A DNA stretch of 64,000 bases from Stachybotrys elegans (taxonomy: Eukaryota > Ascomycota > Sordariomycetes > Hypocreales > Stachybotryaceae): positions 1 through 64,000 of the forward strand of contig JAGPNK010000042.1 in assembly GCA_020746835.1 (NCBI GenBank), given 5' to 3'. Below the pieces are notes generated by a model that was not told the DNA's origin, did not search any database, and saw only the letters and a list, made by a program, of their open reading frames with translations. A program made the position numbers and the translations under genes. This document shows positions 10,495 to 21,937 of the stretch, one piece after another; position 1 is the stretch's first letter; each line of letters opens with the position of its first letter.

Positions 10495-12012
10495 GAGAAA
10501 TAGGTTGCGGCAGTCTCCCTTTTATAAGCTTCAGCCTAGGGAGTTTTGGGTTGCTCTAGATTCTTAGTAATAACAACAAGGATTTCCTCTCCACAGCTAG
10601 CAATTGCAGGGGTAATAGTGATGAAACGAGGTAGTCTCTATCCCCTTGACAACGCTAAGGAGCATGGTAGGTCACGCAGGTACCTAAAGTTATTCTTTTG
10701 CTCAGAGCAGCTCTAGTGGTTATTAAGGGGATATCCTAGGCACGTCGATGAACAGGAAGGTGGATTTGTGTCGAACCGGCTGATGCCTCTGAGCGTGAAC
10801 GTTGTGCTTGATAAAAATTGTCTGTCCCTTCCCTGCCCCTTTATTTTGGGGCTTTGTATAGGAACTCTCTATTTTGGGTTTAGATTACCTATCGTATGAT
10901 ATGTTTATCCATTCCGCACTTTCTTTTGGCCTTTTGCCGCTCATATTCAGTTCCTGCCCTCAAAGGGCTTAGTGCGCCTTCCTGCGCTGAACCACTGTAC
11001 AGTTCAACAATTTGCTATCCTTGAAGTTAGGGAGGTCTAAAAGGGAGCAGGAGCTGGGCTTACATCAGGACTCGGTTAACTAAAGTCCCTATTCAAAGGC
11101 TGCACCAGAGTGGCTCCCACCGTACATAAGCCAATAGAACCTCGCACAGGATCAGCCTTCCCTGAATGACAACCCAATAGATGATTAGCAGCACAGCCCT
11201 GTAGCAGCCACGAGACCATATGCACGCTAGCGTTGCAACCTGAGCTTACCAAGATGCTCCATGTCTTGCCTCTCAATGGAGGAATATCTGGCAGTCTCCA
11301 AGTAGGATCTGTGCCCGTGCAAATCCCTTCGTTTACATTCCAGTAATTTGCTAATTAATGCAGCTAAATACGGAGAGCAGGCGTATAATGTAGGTTGCCT
11401 GCTCTATATTGTGTAAACCAGCTGCTAGTCCAGAGGGCCTAGAACATCTGAATGGTTGCTTGTGGGTCCAGAGGCTTCAGACTTGGTCATTGTGCAAGTG
11501 CAACTGCGAGCGCTTTGCACTCTTTGGGGACGAGAGGTGTGTCCTAATAGATGGATTACTTATCCGTGGCAACCAGAAATGGGTAAACTTATAAGTTCGC
11601 TGCTCCGTGACGGGAAGAAGTAATAATGCAAAGCGTACGTAGATAGAAGCTGTAAATAGCGCATATGATGTATAAGAGACTTGATCAATACAAAAGAGAA
11701 AAGGGGCTAAGCTAACACCGCTTATGTACAATGGTATGGAAGAAAGTAATTGCTGTGCGCCCAGCTCATAGCTCCACTAAGTGACCCGCTTACTTTATTA
11801 CGTGGTCATCTCAAAGTCTGCCTTGCGACACGTAAGGCCTTCTAGCCTTTCGAGCAACTTGAAGTAGATCACATTGGAAGGTTGTATTGAGATTCATTTT
11901 CGGAGGCCAGATACCTCTTAACTTGCAACAATTTTTTGGCGCTTTCTCGGAAAGGTAGCACAGTTCTTTCTTACCATCCTCAAACATTTTCACGTACAGC
12001 CAGCCCCGGAAA
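10495..12012. other. intergenic, no gene recognised
   Basis: About 1.5 kb with only short frames. The AT-rich part before 10494 would be the promoter of the esterase. The segment before 12013 would be the promoter of the cysteine-module gene. I see no repeat or RNA gene. Confidence 0.45.
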
Positions 12013-13893
12013 ATGGCTCATCAGCGTGGCGCGCCACCACCGTTTCCGCCACGTCAGTCGGCATCATCGTCGCGGCCTTCACAAAGCGGCCAGCATTCCC
12101 ATGAACATATGGCTCCGGGTGACAAGCCCATCACGGGAACAAACAGCTGCATTTCAATTCCCATGAACTTCCCAGCTCTGTGGTATCACCACCCCGATAA
12201 TCCTGAAATTGTTATCTGCTCCCGATGCTTTGAACAGAACCTCAGAGGCACGCAATTTGAAAATGTCTTTCAATGCCGACACCATGATGACAAGGAACCC
12301 CGCGTTTGCCATTTCCTCACGCCGCGAGTCGAGCACTTACTCAAAGAGGCCAAGGTGTCTGGCTCCACCCAAAATCTCGTCGACTACATGACCTTCCGGT
12401 TTGCCATCCCGCAGTGCAAGGGAATCAGGGGCGCCTCTGCCTCGGATGGCTTCAGATGGTTCAAGGCCAAGGACAATGCCATGCCTGGTTTTGTCATCTG
12501 TCAAGCCTGCTGGGAAGATCGAGTGGTGTTTCGCGAAGCCTTCGCCGGCAGATTTGAACCATCGCCGAACGTCCAACCCGAGACAGTTATGTGGTCGTGC
12601 GACCTGGCAGTGCCATACATCCGAAGCCAGTTCGACAGGCGTTTCGAAGCTAATGATTGGGATGGCTTCGTCGCCGAGTCCATGGGCCGCTTGAACATCC
12701 CCGGATGTCCTGGGGCGTCCAAGACAAGGTACAACAGCCACAGGTGGTTCTGTCCCGACGCGTCGCCATACCTGCTCATATGCGCGGCGTGCTATTGTGA
12801 TACCGTCCTCGGCACAGATCAAGAGAGAAAATGGCACAGCTCATCCACAGCCGTGACACCTGGATCAAATCAACCGGTGCAATACGCCGATGAAATTCTC
12901 TGTATGCTCGGTGCCAAAGCATCCCTGAGCGTGGCCATGGGATTCGCAAAGGACCACAAGGACTACGGCATCTTCTGGGCGGCAGTTGACGCTCTGCTGG
13001 GATTCCCGCTCTGCGAGCCCAACGGAACAAAGGGCACAAACTGGTTTACTCTTCGTCAGGATCTTCCGGGCTTCACGATCTGCGAGCCCTGCTACGTCGG
13101 ACTCGTCAAGCCCATGCGGCTCGATGACCTTTTCATGCGCCGTCCACCTCACACTGTCCCCGAGCAAGGCCTGAGGTGCTGCTATAACCCAGGTTTCCCA
13201 CGCGTGGGACGCTACATGATGCACCTCATGGAGGCGTTTTACACGCACGACGCATCGCGCCTCGCCTCCTTCGCGACCGAATACGCCCAGATCCCGCAGT
13301 GCCGTGGCCGCAAGCTCCTGCAGAACGCAGAGTGGTTCGGCTGGGACGAGTGTAATATCTGCCCAGAATGTCACCACGAGTTCGTTCGCGGCACGGCGCT
13401 TGAGAGATACATGGCGTTTCGCCCCGTGGGGCTCAACGGAGGCACGGGGCCCCGTCGGCTCGCAAAGTCGTCCATGTGCGAGCTGTACTCGCCGCGCATG
13501 CGCCGGCTGTACTTGGCGTCATGCGCTCACTCGCCACTAGACGAAGAGGCTACTGAATTGCGCGTCTTCTCGGCGCGGCGGAGGGGAGTGTACGCGCAGA
13601 CCGTCCTCGTGGTGGAGCAACTGCGAAGGCAGCAGGAACTTGCGCTTGGACAGCAGATACTGCTGAATCAGGAAGGCTCCTTCTACACATGGTTGGGTGG
13701 GGTGGAGGCTGTCAATATTGGGAGCACGCATACTTTTGGGCGAGCAGATGTTGGGTATGGATTTGCGAACGAGCACGAGCTCACAGGAGCTGTGCTGGCA
13801 AAACAGGCGACCGAAGTTGGGGCGCAGGTCGGATCTGTGAGTTATCGCATGAGAGTTGACGAGTTGGAGAGACAATGGGCTGAGGTTGCTTAG
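12013..13893 (+). CDS. five-module cysteine-repeat protein, unknown function
   Basis: A single 626-codon frame. After a Pro/Ser/His-rich N-terminus of about 45 residues it consists of five tandem modules. Each has a lone cysteine, about 10-25 residues, a W-F or W-Y pair, 8-15 residues and then a hydrophobic-I-C-x2-C motif. The motifs are CSRC at 69-72, CQAC at 163-166, CAAC at 257-260, CEPC at 357-360 and CPEC at 450-453, so the period is 93-100 residues. A fourth cysteine follows about 30-45 residues later (WSCDLAVPY, RCCYNPGFPRV, SMCELYSPRMR). Four cysteines per module suggest zinc binding, but this is inference. No signal peptide, transmembrane segment or enzyme motif is evident. The C-terminal 120 residues are helical. 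I recall similar fungal proteins of unknown function. The gene is intact. Confidence 0.75.
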   Translation: MAHQRGAPPPFPPRQSASSSRPSQSGQHSHEHMAPGDKPITGTNSCISIPMNFPALWYHHPDNPEIVICSRCFEQNLRGTQFENVFQCRHHDDKEPRVCHFLTPRVEHLLKEAKVSGSTQNLVDYMTFRFAIPQCKGIRGASASDGFRWFKAKDNAMPGFVICQACWEDRVVFREAFAGRFEPSPNVQPETVMWSCDLAVPYIRSQFDRRFEANDWDGFVAESMGRLNIPGCPGASKTRYNSHRWFCPDASPYLLICAACYCDTVLGTDQERKWHSSSTAVTPGSNQPVQYADEILCMLGAKASLSVAMGFAKDHKDYGIFWAAVDALLGFPLCEPNGTKGTNWFTLRQDLPGFTICEPCYVGLVKPMRLDDLFMRRPPHTVPEQGLRCCYNPGFPRVGRYMMHLMEAFYTHDASRLASFATEYAQIPQCRGRKLLQNAEWFGWDECNICPECHHEFVRGTALERYMAFRPVGLNGGTGPRRLAKSSMCELYSPRMRRLYLASCAHSPLDEEATELRVFSARRRGVYAQTVLVVEQLRRQQELALGQQILLNQEGSFYTWLGGVEAVNIGSTHTFGRADVGYGFANEHELTGAVLAKQATEVGAQVGSVSYRMRVDELERQWAEVA

Positions 13894-14631
13894 ACGAAAC
13901 ATGTTTGATGGGATTGGGGCGTGAGATCGGTAGACACGATGCCGAGAGCTGATGACGAAGATCCGCGGCGAGTTGAATACTAAGACATGGCGATGAAATG
14001 AATTCTATGCGGGTCGAAACGACCTGGCTAGTTCTCTCCTCTAGTCAGATAAAGTATGGACTCTTTCTAACCCATCCCAGGCCCAATATACATCCTGGCA
14101 TACCTTCTCGTGAACAGGACAGGGCCTGCACTGATCTTCCCTCCACCTCATAGCAGGTAGCCGTCCCTACGCCCCCCATCTCTTTCGACCGGCAGCATAA
14201 TGAATACCTGATTCTCTAACCTCGAGCTTCTAATCACACACTCGTAGGAATAGTAGATTGCTGCCAGATCATGCCCGGCGCTCGTTGACTTATATGAGAG
14301 CCCTCTCGTCGACGCTCGCATGCCATTGACGAATGTGTTGAAGGGGCAGCATCCAATCAACCGCAGTCATTCCGAAATGGTGAAATTCAGCAACCAGTAC
14401 GACGAAATTTACACACGCGTCCAGACTCTTCTACAGCAGCTGGTCCGTGGACCGCCCAACCAACCTGCTTTCTAAGGCATGGAAATTTGAAGCAGTTGTA
14501 GGTAATGGGGATTCATCATACAGTTGGGCAATACACTGAAGACCCTTTAGCACTAGTACCACCTTCTGATGAGAACACCGGTCTGTATATCGAGAACATT
14601 CAACAAACAAACGACTGACCTGATACAGAAT
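13894..14631. other. intergenic, possible decayed NACHT N-terminus
   Basis: No intact gene. Sequence at about 14380-14480 could derive from the helical N-terminal region of the following receptor pseudogene, but the frame is interrupted and I cannot confirm it. Confidence 0.35.
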
Positions 14632-15811
14632 GTCTTAGGTCGCTCTCCTTTCGAGAGCAAGACTATTTGTACAACGATATCCGTTCTGAAAAAGACAACT
14701 GTGAGTGGCTTCTCGAGGATTCGCAATACCAAGCTTGGATGAACAGCCAACGAGGTCTTTTCTGGATCAAAGGGAATCCAGGAGCAGGAAAATCTGTTGT
14801 CATGAAATTCGCCGTGACAATGATGAGCCGTAGAAAGCCTGGGGAACCTGTTTTCTCCTTTTTCATTCATGGTCGAGGCATGCCTCTTCAGAGGACACCC
14901 CTCGGTGTGTTCTGCGTTCTACTCAACTCTATGCTCATGTACTTCCCACAGTACCTCTCTCAACTCACTGAACGGTTCAATGACCGAGAGAGACGTTTCG
15001 GGGCATACCAGGACAAGAGATGGGGATGATACGAGCAAGAACTCTGTGAATTAATGTCAGAGGTTTTGATCAGAGGGACAGAGAACCGACCAGTTGCCAT
15101 ATATGTCGATGCGCTTGACGAATGCGGAAAAGACTAGGCGAAGGGGTTATTGGCATACTTCAAAGACCTCATTGTGGTATCGAACGTGAGAAAGGGTGCG
15201 CAAAAATAAGTTTTTCTTCGAGACATTATCCAATTCTTGCTCTCGACACGATCCCAACAATCCCTGTCGAAGAGAGGAGCGACAAAGACATACGATGGTT
15301 CCTTCAAGACCGATTGAAAGAAATCGAACCCAAGGCGACACGCCAGCAAATCGAGACAGAGATCTTGCTGAAGGCTCACGGAGGATTTCAATGGATAGTC
15401 CTGATCACTGACGCCGTGATTGATGGACACGCAAGTGCAATCAAAGCGGAGATGCTCTACGAAAAGCTTAGAACCACTCCAGAAGCACTAGATGATCTAT
15501 ACAGCGACATTTTGAGCAAAGTAGCCAGCAAAGAAAGGCACAAATGGTCAAGCTCTTCATCTGGGTTTTATTTGCCGAGCAGCCGTTGTCTGCACAAGAG
15601 CTTCGGGAGGCGCTTGCTACCGACCAAGACATGGCCTGCACGACTATTTCTGAACTCAGGTGTCACGAAAGTTGGGTAGACACCTTGGAGCAATTCGAGA
15701 GGCATGTCAGGCATCTTTCTAGAGGGTTAGTGGAATTCCAAACCCGTGAGATCTGGGAACCTGGGGGAGAAGACTGGGACCGAGAAGTTTAGTTCGTCCA
15801 CCAGGTCTCGC
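14632..15811 (+). pseudogene. NACHT receptor-like (NLR) pseudogene
   Basis: The remnant begins with CLRSLSFREQ, the usual lead-in to fungal NACHT domains. The Walker A motif GNPGAGKS is at 14772-14795, in WIKGNPGAGKSVVMKF. The Walker B region VAIYVDALDECG is at about 15091-15126. ISFSSRHYP (sensor region) and AQELREALATD with SRGLVEF follow. Breaks are an in-frame TGA at 15027-15029 (expected Trp), a TAG at 15135-15137 (expected Gln), a frame change at about 15165-15195, another near 15541 and a TAG at 15790-15792 (expected Gln in EVQFVHQ). The body then stops where a transposon relic begins. All three stops are explained by C-to-T or G-to-A changes, as in repeat-induced point mutation. The intact protein would be a cytosolic ATP-dependent sensor of non-self or stress. 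No C-terminal repeats remain. Confidence 0.85.
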
Positions 15812-16106
15812 GGTATTCAAGTTGATAAACGCCTTCAAGCTTAAAGTAGGCCTCATTTTCAATGTCTCAGGTCACGACTAGGTAGCAGCGTTAGTGGCGG
15901 GCAATAGGGGCAGAAAACGCGACTCTAGCATCACGCATATCACATCAATAAAGCCGGCTTCAGAGATCTCGAGGTCTTCAATTGCGGCATGGTCAGCAGG
16001 ATTAAGAAGGTGGGCTGCCAACAAAGTTAGGTGGCGCTGAATCCGTCGCGCCATTTCGCCACTAGCGGCTCCACATCAATTCTGAACTTTTTCGAATTTC
16101 CTATGG
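15812..16106 (+). mobile_element. mutated right end of the pogo-like element
   Basis: This stretch aligns with the 3' end of the intact transposon at 45880-48403 (its segment from about 48105). Shared strings include GGTATTCAAGTTGATAAACG, GCATGGTCAGCAGG and CGCCATTTCGCCACTAGCGG. It ends in a degenerate inverted repeat, CCTATGG followed by TA, against CCTACGG in the intact copy. Many differences are C-to-T or G-to-A. The transposase and left end are absent. It directly abuts the broken NACHT gene. Confidence 0.7.
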
Positions 16107-17533
16107 TAGGTCTTAGACCCACCTATGGAGACCGCTTTTTCGCCACAATTTGTGACAAAAGCTGAGGCGTTGACGCATCTCGTGGGCGTAGTCCGTTTTT
16201 CATAATGGTCTAGCGGATCGTTCTTGTTGAATGTCGTCGCGATCTTCAACTTCCTAGTCGGGTGTACGCCATGGAGGGGCGTTCATGGATGAAGATCCAA
16301 ATATGGCTCGAGCCGTTATTGGTTCATTGCCGCTGGCTGACAGGGGGTGTACCGAGTAAAGGCATATGGTGCGCTCAAAGAGCCATTTCTGCCTTGCGCT
16401 CAGTCTGATGAACGACGCCGTAAATGGCTCTATCTATATCGGTGTGGTTCCACATTGCATGAAGCCGTATTTGGATCGGTTACTCACACCCCCTCCATAC
16501 ACAGTGCGGTCTTTGTAAATCTGTCCTAATCCATCAAGCCAATACATACCATATCAGACTGTCTTCTGCCCAGCATGTTAACTCCACGTTGGTCAATCGG
16601 CAACCCTTGTGAAATGCTAGTCTCCGGTCATGTCTTTAGATGCAGCGAAAGCCTTGAGCGAGCCGCTTGGTGAGGAATTCCGAAGCCCTTAGCAGGACCA
16701 CTGGTTAGAGGCCTTGCCATTGATGTCAAGAACTTTCGCCGTTGAGTAAACACATAGTTAGCACCGACAGACCCTCCCCGGGGCCCTACCTGTGAACATT
16801 TTAGGTGCTGCTTAGTATACATCGCTTCTATATATCTTCGTTCTCCTTGGATGTTCACTAATTCCTGCATCCACGGTCACTTATGCCATGCGTCTGCGCT
16901 TCCCTTGGACAGCATGTTTCGGTGGGGCTAAGCGTGCTTGGATTTCTATCTCGATCAGGCCATGGAGTTTAGTGCAACAATTTATGGATCTGGTGTATAG
17001 GCTAACTAGTCACCCTCTGTTAACTGCTCACTGTGGCATATTTACTTCATCTCAGAGTCCAACAGCCCAACATCTGATCACTCTTTTGAACTGCTGTTCA
17101 TGCTCTCGAAACGCCAAGTAGTTTGCGTGAACCAATGCATCAGTCAGCCTATGGGCTCCCATGTGGCATCCCCTGTAAGGCGCCAAGAAATTAGTGCGCA
17201 AGCTTCTACCGTACTTGCCGGCCGTAACACATTTGATTCGTTGTCTCGAGCATCTGGGAGTCAACTTGGGCCGTATAGCCGGGGGCAATCCTAAGATGCC
17301 TAATACATACAACTAATTTCATTCTAATATTCTCCTGCTTATATTGCTTGAAAATGTGTCATGTGCAAAGTTGAAACTACCCAATTTCACGAATCCTCCA
17401 TCAATCAACGAAAGGAACCCTTCGCCAGCCACGAGACACGATCATACACAAGGTGCCGAAACGAAATAGGTGCCGCTGTAACGAACTTACCTGACCGAAA
17501 ACTCCAAATCAATACAGAATCGAACATTAGCAC
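16107..17533. other. intergenic, no gene recognised
   Basis: No reading frame here shows a family motif or splice structure. It may be further decayed transposon or receptor sequence, but nothing can be assigned. Confidence 0.4.
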
Positions 17534-18791
17534 ATGTCGCCGAAAGCCTCAAACTCCAGCCGCCCAGACGAAGAGGGGTCTCAAGGACTACTAGCACTGC
17601 TCCCACCTATAAATGAATCAAGATCGGCTGATTATATAGCCCCCAAAAGGCTGCGAACTGGGCCAGAGTACCTGGGCCGGCACGAGCACAATATAAAACT
17701 CCGCTTAGACACGACGACGACCAAAACAGGCGACTGGGCGATCAGCTTCAGGACTCAACGGAAGCGGGCCTTGAGCAAATGCTCTGCCATTTCGGCGCGA
17801 ATCGCTGCGGGTACCTGGAGGCAAGCAGCGAATTCGACAAGCAAGAAAGATATCTCGTCCGTACATGAAAAGAGCAAGGGAGGGACGGTGCTGGGGGTTG
17901 GTGCATTTGAAACGGTCCGAATAGCCAGCAGAACGAAGCCAGGTACTACGGAGAAGGAGCAAGTTGCCGTCAAGCAGTTCCGCCGACGGTCCGACAAAAC
18001 TTCAGAAAAATACCATAAAGAAGCCCTCGCAGAATTCAGCATTGCTCAAGCTTTGAACCACCACAATATTGTTCGAACCTTTGAGTTAATTGAAGACGAA
18101 CAGAAAGATCTATTTCAGGTAATGGAGTTTTGCTCGGGAGGTGATCTCCAAACACTTCTACTGTCAGCATACAAGCTAGAGGAACAAGAGGCAGACTGCT
18201 TCTTCAAACAACTCATGAATGGCGTCGAGTACATGCACAGCATGGGAGTGGCCCACTGTGATCTGAAGCCGGGGAATATACTTTTCACGCAGAAAGGCGT
18301 ACTGAAAATCACCGACTTTGGCTGCAGCGAGTGTTTTCGCCTAGCATGGGAGGATGACGTGCATTTGGTGACCGGTCGTCGTGGTTCCACTCCCTTCATA
18401 GCACCCGAGGAATACACCGATGAAAGTTTTGACGGCCGAGCAGCTGATGTCTGGGCTTGTGGTATGATTTTCGCGCTGATGCGCACGGGGGAGCTCTTCT
18501 GGATCACCGCAAAAGAAGAGGACGACAAAGAATATGCAAGATACATAAGAGATCGTCGATCAGAACGGGGCTTCGACAACCTTGAAGCATTAGAGCCGGT
18601 AAGCTTGCGAGCAACGCGGTTATATGCGTATCGAGACGCAACTAAACTATTTACAGGAACAATGCCGGCTGACGGTCTACTGTATGTTGGATCCAGTGCC
18701 ATTAAGACGAATCACTTCTGGGCAAGTCCTGAAGTCAAAATGGTTTCGCGAAATAGAACTCTGCGCTGCTGCCCGTCACCCATCAAATTAA
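17534..18791 (+). CDS. HAL4/SAT4-type Ser/Thr protein kinase
   Basis: Exon one 17534-18598, intron 18599-18656 (GTAAGC..ACAG), exon two 18657-18791, 399 aa, phase exact. Without the intron the frame turns into nonsense. With it, the C-terminus reads MLDPVPLRRITSGQVL, the usual end of a kinase domain. Motifs are a glycine loop GTVLGVGAFETVRIA (about 116-130), VAVK with Lys147, HCDLKPGN with His241, DFG with Asp261 and TPFIAPEE. The sequence AEFSIAQAL, VMEFCSGGDL and CFFKQLMNGVEYMH place it in the fungal HAL/HRK/SAT4 group. The HRD arginine is cysteine (HCD) and the usual E of KPEN is glycine. Yeast relatives stabilise the Trk potassium transporter, and a Trk gene lies next door, convergent, 578 bp away. 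The N-terminal 115 residues are low-complexity and serine-rich. Confidence 0.82.
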
Positions 18792-19369
18792 TGGCCTAGA
18801 TGGATTCCGTAGCATGCGCCTTGGGAAGATAGTATCCCTTTGATAATATGAATATATTATATGGCGGGCTTTGTCCCACAAGTTGTCATAGATGCCAGGG
18901 ACGAACATTTTCATCCAGGATGCCGAGGAGCCGTTTGTTTCAGATAAAAGAATCCAGTCTTCTAGGATGTCGCCTTTGGTGGCGGTGGCCCGTGTACGCT
19001 CTAGCGATTTTGAGGGCTTCATTTTTAAGCTTTGTGGCGTTCAAGGAACCCGGCAGTCCAGTTGTTCTCACAGCTACATCAGGATTGCCGCCGCCCAAAA
19101 CAAGGCCAGGGAATTCCCGGACTGAATTTTGTGACGGTGCGTCATGAAGCCAGCGTTGCATTGTAGAACGTGGCATGTTATATTTTAGCTGTTGCCACGA
19201 TACCCCTCCCTCAATCACAACCAGGACCGGGACCGCGCAGAACAGAAACAGGAACACCGCAAGGCCCGAACCTTTCACCAATACTCCAAGGGTATGTACA
19301 TAGTGATAGCCGCGAGTCAGCCTCACTCCTGGAGCGCATGGTGTTGCCTTGCCATTGGCTGCAAGTTTG
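18792..19369. other. intergenic between kinase and transporter
   Basis: About 580 bp between two convergent genes. No reading frame is supported. It must hold both transcription ends. Confidence 0.5.
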
Positions 19370-21937
19370 TCAGGGATCCCTATCATAGGAACATTCATCA
19401 GGAAATTGCCTGCGTTCATTGGGCAGCTGGATGGCGCGGTCCAGTTCGTATGGTAAGCCTCTATGACGACCCCTTATCATCATAGCGCATATAATGAGCT
19501 TTCCGACAATAGTAAACTGGCCGGAGAGGGATGTGTCAACATTTGGATGTCCGAGACTAAGTCCAACATTGCAACTATATCAAAAATATCAGTATAGAGA
19601 AACACAGAAGGCAGCGACTTTACCAAGACTTACTATGCTGAGGTGACCTCAAAAAATATGGGGAATACTGAAAACTCCTGTTAATGTACTTGATTAGTTT
19701 GACACGATACTAACACTTCCAGAAAATAGAGACGATTTTGTACTAACTGGTCGAGCTGTATCCATGATCTTGTCTGATTCGGCGATACATATGAGAAATA
19801 TTCCCTAGAATATATACCAAAGATCAAAGCTAAGTTGATTTCGTAAATGCGCCATCACATACTTGCCTCTGGTCTTTTCTTCGTCGGGATCAGTCTGCTC
19901 AGGCATAAACTTGCCCAGTGATTGCTCCTCGTATGTGTTTGAAGCACGAATTGTCAGGGCTATAGGGTACACAGAAATGTACATCATAACCAGCAGACTG
20001 AACTGCGCCGCCGGGTTAAGATCAGCTAGGCTGAATGTAGATGTTCCCGTGTGTCGCGATGAAGCAGCCTGGAAGATGGCAGCCAAGATGCGCTGAGCGA
20101 GAGGCAGCTCAGTAACGGTTGGGTTATTGAGGTCCAGCACTATAAGCAGGAGTATATCGACGAAGTTCAGGGCAAATAAGATACCAAATAAAATCCAAGT
20201 TGGCCGGCTGGGGAAGAGCAGCATGCAACATCGACGCGGATGCTCAAGTAGAAAGGCCAGGGGTGCTCGAAAGCCTGAGTTTTTGGGGAGCAGCTTGTAA
20301 AATGTCCAAATGAGGAAACGGAGGAATACAGGATAGAAGTTATATCCCAGGTAAGCAAGCAGAGTCATGATCAGCATAGGGAATGTGGCGTCCCGAAAGC
20401 TAATCATGGAATCCGGCGTGAGCGTGAAGCCAAGGTTATTTGCCATCGTCTGCGCAGAATAGAAGGCCCTATTGCAAGAGTTAGTGTTTGGAATCTAAAG
20501 ACTATGAAAGTTACTGACCACCAGGTCTTGTCTTGGCCTATCTCAGCAAGGTAGTCGAGATATCTCGAAGGAGCATTTTGAATCCATGGCACAAGACAGA
20601 TGATGCCAAAAATGTGCAATCCAACAAAGTAACCTGGGTGGCGGATTAGCTACGGCTACTGATGGCGTTGCTTGGTGATCTCTCGAAAGACTCGTAGCTC
20701 ACCAATGCAAATCCAAAGAAGAAGCTTCAGGGCGCGATACTCCATCCCACCTAGAAGCTCCCGTTCCTCACTGGACATGCCGTAGGTTTGGCTGTGTCCG
20801 CCAACCGTGTCACGCGATGTCAGCCTTGGCAAATCTGAGACATTAGTCCTGGCAAAGCGTGTTTGTGGCTGGTAGCGGGAGCCTCTAGGTACTTCACGAC
20901 TTCGGCTGCGGCTGTAGCTTCTGGTTTGCGTTCGGCCTAGAACGAATATCGAAGAGGCAGCACGTTCTATTGAGGTAGTCTTCTCAAGAGCAAGACGGGG
21001 CTGAGTGCGCCATCTACCTCTGCTCTGCATTCTTCCAATAGGCTCGGATACCATGTTGTCGTTTTGCAGTGATTCTGTTCTGCCTCCCTCGAGCGTGGAA
21101 GTATACGGGCCAGCTTGGATTTGTATAGATCGTCGTCCTAGGTGGAGTTTTAGTGGAAGTAGTTTAAGGAGCAGAGACAGAGGGCTATTCGCGTACCCCG
21201 TCCGGTTTCTGCCCGATCAAGTGTGTATATTGTTCCGGCGTCCATCTGACGGTTCTGCAGTACTGAATCAAAAGTGACGCGAAGCCTTTGCTCAGCTTGC
21301 TCAACCTCTGATGAAATAAACTCTTCTTGGGGGCTGCGAGTTGCTTCATTGTTGCGATACTCAGTTGCGCTGACTGTCGAGTTATGGGGCATGATATACG
21401 GATTTAATAATGTCGTGGCCGGATCTGGTGGAAGCCGGCTCTCAGAATGAGCATGTGGAGTACTGGAATCGGTGGAACGGTCCGTAGATCCCAAAAACCT
21501 GGAGGACCGAAGCAAGGTTGGAGCTGCCGATGGGTCACTGAATTAGTGACGTCCGCACCCTCCAGAATACGGTAGGAACATCCATACCAACTTGCTTGAG
21601 GCGGCGCTCGAACCAGTAGAGACGCGTGGCAATAACCGCGATGTTAATCACAGCCATATGAGTAATCGTAGGAATGACATAAATGACGAGCTGTTGGTAT
21701 AGCTCAAGGTCTTTAACGTCAAAGGTGTTTAGGCCCGATTCCGTGGCGGCGCTGATGCCGAAAAAGATGGAATCGACAGCAGGGACATTACCGTAGGGAA
21801 GAATAATTATAGCACCAATCAGGCCCGTTGAGATGATGTAGACATCTATGCTTCATCTTAGTTGTGCGTTTAGACGATGTTGCTAAAGCAAACTTGCAGT
21901 GTAGAGTGAAAAAATTGATGTTGGGCGTCCACATCAT
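19370..21937 (-). pseudogene. trk1: Trk-type K+ transporter, one nonsense codon
   Basis: Exons were traced at about 21937-21550 (first part uncertain), 21530-21197, 21137-20703, 20633-20519, 20468-19748, 19677-19634 and 19574-19370, stop TGA 19370-19372. Intron edges from 21196 onward are phase-consistent. Hallmarks of the fungal Trk family are AATESGLNTFDV, YWFERRLK, LGGMEYRALKLLL, a long Ser/Arg loop, TMANNLGFTLTPDSM, HLRNQLSFDLWYIF, ICIAESDKI, EVTSAYCNVGLSLG and MIRGRHRGLPYELDRA. The protein would be a multi-pass plasma-membrane K+ uptake system with selectivity-filter loops. An in-frame TAG at 19805-19807 replaces the residue between LWYIF and GIFLICIAE. The join between the first two exons cannot be phased. 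Both point to a recently inactivated gene, or one with a sequence error. The pore glycine region reads AYCNVG instead of the usual AYGTVG. Confidence 0.75.

Noticed and set aside
12337..12837. 166- and 170-codon minus-strand frames inside the cysteine-module gene
   Set aside because: They are antisense shadows of a gene with five regular modules. No motif supports them.
16107..17533. Extension of the NACHT gene beyond the transposon relic
   Set aside because: I looked for ankyrin, WD40 or TPR repeats after the relic and found none on either strand.
18599..18656. Degenerate kinase C-terminus
   Set aside because: Removing a 58-bp GTAAGC..ACAG intron restores a normal kinase ending, so the gene is not broken there.
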